Part shown: positions 1-6,210 of the stretch, one piece after another
How positions within the stretch are numbered: the first letter of the stretch is position 1
How the letters are laid out: each line of letters opens with the position of its first letter
DNA from: an uncultured bacterium
GTDB taxonomy: Bacteria > Planctomycetota > Phycisphaerae > Phycisphaerales > SM1A02
Length of the DNA: 6,625 nt
Reading direction: 5' to 3'
Assembly (NCBI GenBank): GCA_903867275.1
Contig: CAIPQY010000523.1
Span: 1-6,625 of the forward strand
The notes under the pieces: generated by a model
Databases searched by the model: none
Told to the model about the DNA's origin: nothing
What the model saw: only the letters and a program-made list of their open reading frames with translations
Made by a program: the position numbers and the translations under genes

Positions 1-2328
1 CTGACGCTGCCCGACCTGGCGGTGCGCAAGGGTGAGGCCGTTGCCACGCTCACCGTGCAGCCGATCGCCGGGCCGGTGGCCGCGCTGCCGCTGGCGGCCG
101 AGGGACTGAAGATCCGCAAGGTGACGGTGGGGGGCAAGGCGGTCGAGTTCGCCAGCGACGATCACACGCTGGGCCTGCGCTTTGATCCGCCGCTGCCCGC
201 GGGCACCGACAGCGACATCCGCATCGAGTACGCCATCGAGAACCCGCCCATGGGCCTGAACTTCACGCCCGGCTATCCCGACCGACCCGGCTACCCGGCC
301 GAGGTGCACACGCAGGGCGAGAGCGAGTTCAACCGCGGATGGATTCCGTGCCACGACTTCCCCAACGAGCGCATGAGCACCGAGCTGGTGGTGGATGTGC
401 CCGAGGGCCTGGTGGTGAGCGGCAACGGCAAGCTGGTGAGCCAGGAGACGAAGAACGGCCGCAGCGTGTGGCACTGGCTGCAGGAGAAGCCGCACGTGGC
501 GTACCTGATCAGCATGGTGGCGGGCGACTTTGCGCGCGTGCCGCTGGACAGCAAGCTGAGCGGCGTGCCGATGCAGGTGTGGGTGCCCAAGGATCGCACA
601 GGCGATGTGGAGCGCACCTACGGCCGCACCGACCGCATGATCAAGCTGTTCGAGAAGGTGTTCGGACAGAAGTATCCGTGGGATCGCTACGACCAGCTGG
701 TGGTGCGCGACTTCGGCGCCGGCGGCATGGAGAACACCAGCGCCACCACCATGCATCCGGGCGCGATCCTGGACGAGATCGCGGCGGCCGACGACGACAT
801 GGACGGTCTGGTGAGCCACGAGCTGTGCCACCAGTGGACCGGCGACCTGGTCACCTGCAAGAGCTGGGAGCACATCTGGCTGAACGAGGGCTGGGCCACC
901 TACGGCAGCGTGCTGTGGCTGCAGGAGCGCGATGGCGATGTGGCGTACTTCGATTCGCTGCTCGATCAGCACGGCGTGGCCGGCGGCGACAGCACCGATG
1001 GCCCGGTGGGCATGGTGAGCCCGATCTACGGCGAGGCGGGGGAGACCTTCCGTCGCGCGCCGAATCCGTATCCGAAGGGCTGCAGCATCCTGGCCATGCT
1101 TCGCGAGAAGCTGGGTGACAAGGTGTTCTTCCAGGGCGTGCACAACTACTTCGACAAGTACAAGCTGGACGTGGCCGAGACCGACGACTTCCGCAAGGAA
1201 CTGGAAGCGGTCAGCGGACTGGGCCTCGAGGGCTTCTTCGACCAGTGGTGCATGCGTCCGGGTTGCCCCAACATCAGCGTGAAGGCGCAGTATGACAGCG
1301 CCACGCGCATGCTGTCGCTGAGCGCGCAGCAGACGCAGAAGATCGACGAGCGCACGCCGGCCTTCGATGTGAGCACGCCGGTGATGGTGAAGACCGCAGG
1401 CGGCGTGAAGACCTTCGACTGGACCTGGCGCACGAAGGCGGATTCGATGGATGTGCAGCTGGACGGGCCGCCGGAGTGGGTGGCGTTCGATCCGCGGCTG
1501 GCCACGCTGAAGACGCTGAAGCAGGACATGCCCATGGCGTGGATGCGCGCGCTGGCGAAGGATGGTCCCACCACGGCCACGCGTCGGCAGGCGGTGACGG
1601 CGCTGCGCGGCGACGCGAGCCCCGACACGGTGGCGGTGCTGGAGGCGATCGCCGTCGATCCTGCGCAGCAGCGAAAGCTTCGACAGGAGTGCGTGGACGC
1701 GATCGCGGATTTCCAGTGCGAGTCGGGCAAGGCCGCCATCACGCGCATGATGGAGAAGCCGCCCGAACTGCCGCGCGTGTTCGCGGCGGTGTGCAGCGCC
1801 ACCACGCAGCTGGGTGACAAGCCCAGGGCGGTGGCGTGGCTGGCCACGAACCTGAAGGATCAGAAGAGCTACGCCGTGCGCAACGCGTGCATCAACGCGC
1901 TGGCCAAGCTGGAGGCCAAGGACCAGACCGACCTGCTGCTGGCCACCGTGGATGTGCCCAGCCGTCAGCAGGAACTGCAGCAGTCGGCGTTGAACGCGCT
2001 GGCGGGCTTCGGCGAGGCCAAGGCGATCGAGCCGGCGTTGAAGGCGGCGGCGTTGGGCAACTTCGACCGCGCGCGGCCGGCGGCGATGAACTGCCTGGCC
2101 AAGTTGTGTCCCAAGGAAGAGGACAACGCCACGCGCAAGATGATCATCGAGAAGCTGCTCGTGTGGGTGGATGACCCCGAGAACCGTCCGCAGAACGCGG
2201 CGGGCGAGGCGCTGGTCACCGTGAAGGCGAAGCAGGCGCTCGAGAAGCTGGACGCGATCGCCAAGAGCGACCCGAATGCGCAGCGCCGCGACCGCGCGGC
2301 CGAGTGGGCGAAGAAGATCCGCAGCTGA
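1..2328 (+). CDS. M1-family zinc metallo-aminopeptidase with C-terminal HEAT-like repeats (5' partial)
   Basis: The frame is open from the first base, so the start lies upstream; a GTG at 22 lacks a Shine-Dalgarno site and falls inside the N-terminal beta domain. Counting from base 1 (775 codons), the substrate-anchoring motif GAGGMEN is at residues 239-245. The zinc site HELCH is at 273-277, followed by 18 residues and the third ligand Glu296 in NEGWATY. Tyr357 in YPKG lies 61 residues after that Glu, the spacing of the transition-state Tyr in E. coli PepN. The catalytic set is therefore complete. A beta-rich linker follows (about 414-500), then an Ala/Leu-rich helical region (about 515-770) that reads as HEAT-like repeats. 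By family, it removes N-terminal residues from peptides. Cellular location cannot be judged because any signal peptide would be upstream. The gene is convergent with kdsB. M1 membership is very sure; substrate preference is unknown. Confidence 0.94.
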   Translation: MTLPDLAVRKGEAVATLTVQPIAGPVAALPLAAEGLKIRKVTVGGKAVEFASDDHTLGLRFDPPLPAGTDSDIRIEYAIENPPMGLNFTPGYPDRPGYPAEVHTQGESEFNRGWIPCHDFPNERMSTELVVDVPEGLVVSGNGKLVSQETKNGRSVWHWLQEKPHVAYLISMVAGDFARVPLDSKLSGVPMQVWVPKDRTGDVERTYGRTDRMIKLFEKVFGQKYPWDRYDQLVVRDFGAGGMENTSATTMHPGAILDEIAAADDDMDGLVSHELCHQWTGDLVTCKSWEHIWLNEGWATYGSVLWLQERDGDVAYFDSLLDQHGVAGGDSTDGPVGMVSPIYGEAGETFRRAPNPYPKGCSILAMLREKLGDKVFFQGVHNYFDKYKLDVAETDDFRKELEAVSGLGLEGFFDQWCMRPGCPNISVKAQYDSATRMLSLSAQQTQKIDERTPAFDVSTPVMVKTAGGVKTFDWTWRTKADSMDVQLDGPPEWVAFDPRLATLKTLKQDMPMAWMRALAKDGPTTATRRQAVTALRGDASPDTVAVLEAIAVDPAQQRKLRQECVDAIADFQCESGKAAITRMMEKPPELPRVFAAVCSATTQLGDKPRAVAWLATNLKDQKSYAVRNACINALAKLEAKDQTDLLLATVDVPSRQQELQQSALNALAGFGEAKAIEPALKAAALGNFDRARPAAMNCLAKLCPKEEDNATRKMIIEKLLVWVDDPENRPQNAAGEALVTVKAKQALEKLDAIAKSDPNAQRRDRAAEWAKKIRS

Positions 2329-2396
2329 AAGAAATGAGGGACGGGGGTCGTTATTGGCCTCGGAGCGGAGCGGCCAATAACGACCCCCGTCCCTCA
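2327..2396 (-). terminator. Probable intrinsic terminator of the TPR-kdsB unit
   Basis: Read on the minus strand, the 25-bp GC-rich hairpin is followed directly by TTTCTTTC (complement of 2327-2334), which resembles the U-rich tract of a Rho-independent terminator. On the plus strand the hairpin is followed only by GTTTCGG, so termination of M1 peptidase transcripts is less well supported. The stem begins exactly at the kdsB stop codon, so a terminating ribosome would cover its base. That is unusual for a dedicated terminator and could weaken it. Confidence 0.5.
2335..2396. repeat. Perfect 25-bp inverted repeat with 12-nt loop, REP-like candidate
   Basis: The left arm (2335-2359) and right arm (2372-2396) are exact reverse complements over 25 bases, separated by the loop TCGGAGCGGAGC (2360-2371). 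Beyond one mismatch (2334/2397), two more A:T pairs and a G:T pair could form. The arms run from a G-rich base (TGAGGGACGGGGG) to an AT-containing inner part (TTATTGG) unlike the flanking coding DNA. The palindrome fills the gap between two convergent genes, starting 6 nt after the M1 peptidase stop and ending on the kdsB stop codon. Exact arms and intergenic placement suit either a strong bidirectional terminator or a dispersed REP-like palindrome of the kind moved by RAYT (IS200-like Y1) transposases. Only one copy is visible here, so the mobile-repeat reading is inference. Confidence 0.9.
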
Positions 2397-3149
2397 GTTT
2401 CGGACTTTGTTGGCCAGCGCGGCGAGCTGCTCCGGCGTGTCCACGCCGTGGAACTTCGCCTCGCCGATCGCCACGGCGATGTCGTAGCCGTTCTCGAGCA
2501 CGCGCAGCTGCTCCAGCTGCTCGGTGCGCTCGAGCGGCGTGCTGGGCATCAGCACGAAGGTGGGCAGGAAGGGGCGCCGGTACACGTACAGGCCCACGTG
2601 CTTCAGCGGCTTCACGCCTTCCGCCGTGCCATCGCGATTGAACGGCACCAGCGACCGGCTGAAATACAGCGCGCGTCCGTTGGCGCCCACGACGGCCTTC
2701 ACGATGTTCGGATTGGCCGGATCCTCGCCCGGCATGAACGGACTGGCCACGGTCGCCACCGGCACATCACGGCCGGCGTCGTCGAGCGCCGCCACCGCAA
2801 GTTCGATCAGCGTTGGCTCGATGCGCGGCTCGTCGCCCTGCACATTCACCACCAGTTCGCAGTGCAGCGTCTCGGCCACCTCGGCGATGCGGCTGGTGCC
2901 GTTGGGGTGGTCGGCACGCGTGATCACGGCCTCGAAGCCCGCCGTGCGTGCTGCCTGGGCGATGCGCTCGTCATCCACGGCCGCGATGACGCGCTGCACG
3001 CACTTGGCCTCCGCGGCGCGCCGGAGCGCATGCACGATGATCGGGGTTCCCTCGAGAAGCGCAAGCGCCTTGCCCGGGAAGCGCGTGCTTCCCCAGCGGG
3101 CCGGCACCACCGCGATGACGCGCTCGCCGCCCGCGGGAGCGGGGGCCAT
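2394..3149 (-). CDS. kdsB: 3-deoxy-manno-octulosonate cytidylyltransferase (CMP-Kdo synthetase)
   Basis: This cytoplasmic enzyme activates Kdo with CTP to give CMP-Kdo and pyrophosphate, the donor for the lipopolysaccharide inner core. The protein has 251 residues, close to the usual length of about 248. It shows the nucleotide-binding start VIAVVPARWGSTRFPGKAL (11-29), TRADHPNGTSR (77-87), VNVQGDEP (101-108) with the metal-binding Asp106, the ALYFSR segment (160-165), PLERTEQLEQLR (205-216), and the expected C-terminal GVDTPEQL (235-242). The ATG at 3149-3147 overlaps the TPR gene stop as TGATG, which suggests translational coupling. AAGGAG (complement of 3161-3166) lies 11 nt upstream. The stop TGA (2396-2394) is formed by the outer bases of the palindrome, but the protein end looks normal. 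The same frame stays open upstream across the TPR gene without homology, so the ATG is the proper start. No other Kdo gene is in the window. Confidence 0.94.
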   Translation of the reverse strand: MAPAPAGGERVIAVVPARWGSTRFPGKALALLEGTPIIVHALRRAAEAKCVQRVIAAVDDERIAQAARTAGFEAVITRADHPNGTSRIAEVAETLHCELVVNVQGDEPRIEPTLIELAVAALDDAGRDVPVATVASPFMPGEDPANPNIVKAVVGANGRALYFSRSLVPFNRDGTAEGVKPLKHVGLYVYRRPFLPTFVLMPSTPLERTEQLEQLRVLENGYDIAVAIGEAKFHGVDTPEQLAALANKVRN

Positions 3150-4657
3150 CAGCCGACGATCTCCTTCACCAGCGCATCCACCTGCTTGCGGCGATCGCGG
3201 ATGTCGCGATAGGCGATGTTCTTGCGCAGGATGTAGCTGCACATCTCGGCCGCATCGCGCGCGGCCTGCGCGTTCTTCTCGGCCTTGGCCTGCTCCATGA
3301 GGCTGATCATCAGGTCGTACTTGATGTCGAGTTCGCGCTCGGCGTTGCCCGCATCGAGCACCTGCACCGCCTCCTTGAACTCGCCTACCGCCTCGCCGTG
3401 CCAGCCCTGCGCCGCGAAGCAGCGACCCAGCATGTGCGCGGCGAACACGCGGTACTTGGCCTCGTCCTTGGCCTGCTGGAAGCAGGGCATGGCGTCCTCG
3501 TAGCGGCCCAGTTCGAACCAGATGCGACCCACCTCGGCCTTCAGGCCGCAGTCGGTGGGGTACTTGCTCATGCGCTCGGCGAACTCGGTTCCTTCGAGTT
3601 CCAGGTTGCCGTCGCGAGCGGCCTTGGCGGCCGCCTTCAGCGCCTCGTCCTGTGGCGCGGCGGTGGCCTTCTCCTGCGCGGCGCGCAGGGCGCGTCGACT
3701 CTGCGCGATGCGGATGTCGCCGGCCGCCATGCGGAAGCGATATTCGCCGAGTCGCGTGAAGCCGTCCAGATACACGCGGTGCGCCTCGTCCTCGCTCTCG
3801 GGCGTCTGCTTCTTGCGAAGCAGCGTGGCGTACTTCTGCACGTGCTCGGGCACCTCGGGGCGCTCCTCGTAGTCCTTCTTGGCGCGCTCCAGGTTGCGCG
3901 ATTCCACATCGGCGCCGCCGGCGAGCGAATCCTGCTCGCTCAGCTGCTTCTGCTTGTCGGCGTCCTTGATGTTGGCGCGGAAGCCGCCTTCCTGCTGCGA
4001 GTTCTTGGCGTAGCCGCCCTGCTGGATGGCGCGCGCAGCGGTGAGCTGCTTGAGCTCGTTGATCAGCGCGGAGTCGCTGGGATCCATGTTCACGGCCGCC
4101 TCGCCGCAGATGAACGCCTCGTTCCACGCATCCACGGCGCTGAACAGGGTCTTGCCCTGCACCCACACGCTCTTGGAGGCCTTCTTCGCCTGCTGCGCGC
4201 GCAGCAGGTTCAGCACGCGCGGAGCGAGCCACTGGCCCAGCTCCACCTGCTTCAGCTTGCCGGCGAACTCGAGCAGCTTCATCGCGTGCGCGAGGTTGTT
4301 CAGGTCCTTCATCCAGATGAACTCGGCGGCCGCCAGCTTGGCGAAGTTGCCGCTGCCGTCATCGACGCTCTTCACGTCCTTGCCGGTGGCCGGCTTGCCG
4401 CCCGCCTGGATGTACTTCACCGCCATCTCGTACATGGCGTGGTGCGCGGCCATGTTGCCCGGATCCAGTTTCACCGCGTTGGCGAGCAGCTGCAGGGCAT
4501 AGTCATGGTTGCCGGTCTGGCCGATGCTCATGCCATGCTGGATGAACTTCGCAGCCTTCTCGGGCTGGGGTTCGGGCGCAGCGCCCTTTGCAGGCTTGGC
4601 CGCCGCGTCGCCGGGCTGGCCGGATGCATCACCACCTTTTTTCCATGGAAAGATCAC
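3149..4657 (-). CDS. TPR-repeat protein of unknown function, coupled to kdsB
   Basis: This is a 502-residue soluble protein that I do not recognise as a named gene. It opens with MIFPWKK, followed by a Lys/Pro/Ala/Gly-rich linker (8-34), with no signal peptide or membrane segment. A TPR-like helix pair lies at about 33-67 (AKFIQHGMSIGQTGNHDYALQ and on to KLDPGN). The middle (about 105-350) is helical and highly charged, possibly coiled coil. Two clear TPR units stand near the C-terminus: about 370-398 (GRIWFELGRYEDAMPCFQQA) and about 403-435 (HMLGRCFAAQGWHGEAVGEF). The end, IAYRDIRDRRKQVDALVKEI, resembles the C-terminal tail of TPR proteins I associate with planctomycetes. The GTG start at 4657 is supported by GGAG six bases upstream. 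TPR proteins usually act as protein-binding scaffolds; a specific partner, perhaps in envelope assembly given kdsB, is only a guess. Confidence 0.88.
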   Translation of the reverse strand: MIFPWKKGGDASGQPGDAAAKPAKGAAPEPQPEKAAKFIQHGMSIGQTGNHDYALQLLANAVKLDPGNMAAHHAMYEMAVKYIQAGGKPATGKDVKSVDDGSGNFAKLAAAEFIWMKDLNNLAHAMKLLEFAGKLKQVELGQWLAPRVLNLLRAQQAKKASKSVWVQGKTLFSAVDAWNEAFICGEAAVNMDPSDSALINELKQLTAARAIQQGGYAKNSQQEGGFRANIKDADKQKQLSEQDSLAGGADVESRNLERAKKDYEERPEVPEHVQKYATLLRKKQTPESEDEAHRVYLDGFTRLGEYRFRMAAGDIRIAQSRRALRAAQEKATAAPQDEALKAAAKAARDGNLELEGTEFAERMSKYPTDCGLKAEVGRIWFELGRYEDAMPCFQQAKDEAKYRVFAAHMLGRCFAAQGWHGEAVGEFKEAVQVLDAGNAERELDIKYDLMISLMEQAKAEKNAQAARDAAEMCSYILRKNIAYRDIRDRRKQVDALVKEIVG

Positions 4658-4663
4658 GCGTGT

Positions 4664-4667
4664 CTCC
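4664..4667 (-). promoter_or_regulatory. Ribosome binding site of the TPR gene
   Basis: On the minus strand GGAG is followed by ACACGC and then GTG (4657-4655). The 6-nt spacing is good and fixes the GTG as the start of the TPR protein. Confidence 0.65.
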
Positions 4668-4686
4668 AGTGTTTCCGGAACCGATG

Positions 4687-4715
4687 AAGGTAGAAGAGTA
4701 TCCGAAGGTGGTCAA
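4687..4715 (-). promoter_or_regulatory. Weak sigma70-type promoter candidate for the TPR-kdsB unit
   Basis: On the minus strand TTGACC (complement of 4710-4715; five of six match the -35 consensus) is followed by 17 bases and TACCTT (complement of 4687-4692; only three of six match the -10 consensus). A start near 4680 would give a leader of about 23 nt containing the GGAG site. The -35 box and spacing are good and the -10 is poor. Promoter consensus in this lineage may differ. Confidence 0.25.
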
Positions 4716-4746
4716 CGCGAGGACGCAGGAGGATGGGGGAGTTACT

Positions 4747-4750
4747 AGGA
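4747..4750 (+). promoter_or_regulatory. Ribosome binding site of def
   Basis: AGGA lies 7 nt before the GTG at 4758 and supports that start. A stronger AGGAGG at 4727-4732 is too far away (25 nt) to serve this GTG. Confidence 0.55.
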
Positions 4751-4757
4751 TTTCGGC

Positions 4758-5273
4758 GTGAAGAGGCCGCGAGACATCGTGCTGTATCCCCACCCCGTGC
4801 TGCGTCAGCGGGCCAAGCCCGTGGCCAGCGTGGATGCGGCGATCCGTGGCCTGGTGGAGGAGATGTTCAGCCTGATGCGCGCCGAGGAGGGTGCCGGCAT
4901 CGCGGCTCCGCAGGTGGGCGAGGCGCTGCGCATCTTCGTGACCGAGGAGCGCGAGGAGGAGGGGCATCCGGCGCGCGTGTACATCAACCCCGTGCTGAGC
5001 GGCTTCGACGGCCAGCTGGAGGAATACGACGAGGGTTGCCTGAGCCTGCCGGGGATTCGCGGCAACATCCGTCGCCCACCCAAGGCCGTGATCGAGGCGA
5101 TCGACCTTGAAGGCAAGCCCTTCCGTCTGGAAAGCGACCAGTTCATGGCGCGCGTGTGGCAGCACGAGTTCGATCACCTTGAAGGGACGCTGATCCTGGA
5201 TCGCATGACTGTGCTGGATCGCCTGCGCGTGCGACGACTGGTGAAGGATCTCGAGGCCGACGCGCGTGGCTGA
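4758..5273 (+). CDS. def: Peptide deformylase
   Basis: This metalloenzyme removes the N-formyl group from the initiator methionine of nascent proteins at the ribosome. The 171-residue length is normal for the family. All three signature motifs are intact: motif 1 GAGIAAPQVG (45-54, with Gln52), motif 2 EGCLSLPG (92-99, with metal ligand Cys94), and motif 3 QHEFDHLEG (135-143, with ligands His136 and His140 and catalytic Glu137). The GTG start at 4758 has AGGA 7 nt upstream and gives MKRPRDIVLYPHPVLR, which matches the usual opening of the family. A small acidic run (TEEREEEGH, 62-70) sits in a loop where length often varies. The gene leads the def-fmt-queA cluster and its last 8 bases overlap the start of fmt. 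It is divergent from the TPR gene across 100 bp. I saw no convincing promoter on this strand. Confidence 0.97.
   Translation: MKRPRDIVLYPHPVLRQRAKPVASVDAAIRGLVEEMFSLMRAEEGAGIAAPQVGEALRIFVTEEREEEGHPARVYINPVLSGFDGQLEEYDEGCLSLPGIRGNIRRPPKAVIEAIDLEGKPFRLESDQFMARVWQHEFDHLEGTLILDRMTVLDRLRVRRLVKDLEADARG
5253..5256 (+). promoter_or_regulatory. Ribosome binding site of fmt within def
   Basis: GAGG lies 9 nt before the GTG at 5266, inside the 3' end of def. It favours 5266 over the in-frame GTG codons at 5275 and 5290. The next GAGG (5272-5275) is 14 nt from 5290 and overlaps the GTG at 5275. Confidence 0.4.
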
Positions 5274-6210
5274 GGTGCCCGCCGCGGCCGTGACCTTTCT
5301 TGGAAGCGGCTCGCTGGGCGTGCCAACGCTTGCTGCGCTGCATGCGGCGGGTTTGGTGCACGCGGTGGTGAGCCAGCCCGATCGACCCGCGGGTCGCGGC
5401 CTGAAGCTGGTGCCCACGCCGGTGAGCGAATGGGCGCTGGCCAACGGCGTGCGCCTGATCCGCACAGAGAACGCGAACGAGGGCGAGGCGCTGCAGGCGG
5501 TGCAGCAGGCCGGCGGCCCGATCGTGGTGGTGGCGTTCGGACAGCGCCTGCTGCCCGCGCTGCTCGAGGGGCGACTGAGCGTGAACCTGCATCCAAGCGA
5601 CCTGCCCAAGTGGCGCGGCGCGGCGCCGATCCAGCGCGCGATGCTTGCCGGTGAGCGGCGCATCGGCGTGTGCGCCATTCGCGTGGCCGATCGCATGGAT
5701 GCCGGCAATGTTCTGGAGCGTTTCGCGACCGAGGTGGGTGATGCCGAGACCGCCGGTGAGGCGCTGGATCGCATCGCCGTGGAAGCCGTGCCCATGATGG
5801 TGCGCGTGGTGCGTCGCCTGCTTGCCGGTGATGCCGCGGGCGAGGTGCAGGATGAATCGTGCGTGTCGCGTGCGGCCAAGCTTTCGAAGGCCGACGCCAG
5901 CGTGCACTTCACCGACAGCGCCGAGCGCGTGCGTCTTCGCGTGAATGGCCTGCAGCCGTGGCCCGGGTGCACGGTGCGCGTGGCGGGGCAGGAACTGCGA
6001 CTGCTGCGCGTGGGTGCGGGCGCGGGCCGAGGCCGCGCGGGCGAACTGCTGGCTGATGGCTCGATCGCCTGTGGCGATGGCAGCGTGCTTCCCATGCTGG
6101 TGCAGTCGCCCGGCGGCAAGGCGATGGCGTGGAGCGTGTGGATGCGCGGGCAGCGCGTGCAGCCGGGCGTGATGGTGGAGAGCAACTTTCCCGCCGGGCC
6201 AGTGTCGTGA
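5266..6210 (+). CDS. fmt: Methionyl-tRNA formyltransferase
   Basis: This cytoplasmic enzyme transfers a formyl group from 10-formyltetrahydrofolate to initiator Met-tRNA. The 314 residues match the family length. The N-terminal catalytic domain (about 9-190) has QPDRPAGRG (37-45), then VNLHPSDLPKWRGAAPIQ (106-123) carrying the formyltransferase Asn107 and His109, and MDAGNVL (144-150) with Asp145, so the Asn-His-Asp catalytic set is complete. The C-terminal tRNA-binding domain (about 205-305) starts after QDESCVSRAAKLSKADA and includes NGLQPWPG. The first loop reads FLGSGSLGVPTL, where E. coli has the GTPDF type. The start at 5266 (GTG) overlaps def by 8 nt and has GAGG at 9 nt. GTG at 5290 would give MTFLGSGS, also plausible by homology, so the first eight residues are uncertain. 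Its TGA overlaps the queA GTG by 4 bases counted as GTGA. Confidence 0.96.
   Translation: MAEVPAAAVTFLGSGSLGVPTLAALHAAGLVHAVVSQPDRPAGRGLKLVPTPVSEWALANGVRLIRTENANEGEALQAVQQAGGPIVVVAFGQRLLPALLEGRLSVNLHPSDLPKWRGAAPIQRAMLAGERRIGVCAIRVADRMDAGNVLERFATEVGDAETAGEALDRIAVEAVPMMVRVVRRLLAGDAAGEVQDESCVSRAAKLSKADASVHFTDSAERVRLRVNGLQPWPGCTVRVAGQELRLLRVGAGAGRGRAGELLADGSIACGDGSVLPMLVQSPGGKAMAWSVWMRGQRVQPGVMVESNFPAGPVS

Larger units (their letters stand above)
4658..4757. other. Divergent intergenic region between the TPR gene and def
   Basis: The region is 100 bp and must hold the control signals for both units unless transcription enters from elsewhere. It contains the two ribosome binding sites, the minus-strand promoter candidate, a short palindrome TTCCGGAA (4673-4680), and a purine-rich stretch GAGGACGCAGGAGGATGGGG (4719-4738) of no known role. 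No tRNA, riboswitch-like fold or repeat was seen. Confidence 0.5.

Noticed and set aside
22..24. GTG at 22 as the true start of the M1 peptidase
   Set aside because: The frame is open to base 1, there is no ribosome binding site, and the residues already belong to the N-terminal beta domain.
2304..3300. Plus-strand frames opposite kdsB
   Set aside because: They are His/Arg/Ser-rich shadows of a well-identified gene. One would begin inside the M1 peptidase and run through the palindrome.
3150..4232. Upstream extension of the kdsB frame, giving a 612-residue protein
   Set aside because: The extension has Arg/Gly/Ala-rich low-complexity composition and overlaps the TPR gene on the same strand in another frame. 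KdsB homology begins just after the ATG at 3149.
3398..4687. A 429-codon plus-strand frame opposite the TPR gene
   Set aside because: It is Leu/Gly/His-rich and antisense to a protein with clear TPR motifs, with no domain match that I can see.
4673..4701. Plus-strand promoter TTCCGG with 17-nt spacer and GAGTAT for def
   Set aside because: Both boxes match the sigma70 consensus poorly, so it cannot be separated from chance.
4727..4735. AGGAGG directly followed by ATG, as a possible small gene start
   Set aside because: There is no spacing between the Shine-Dalgarno-like sequence and the ATG, and the frame from 4733 only shadows def.
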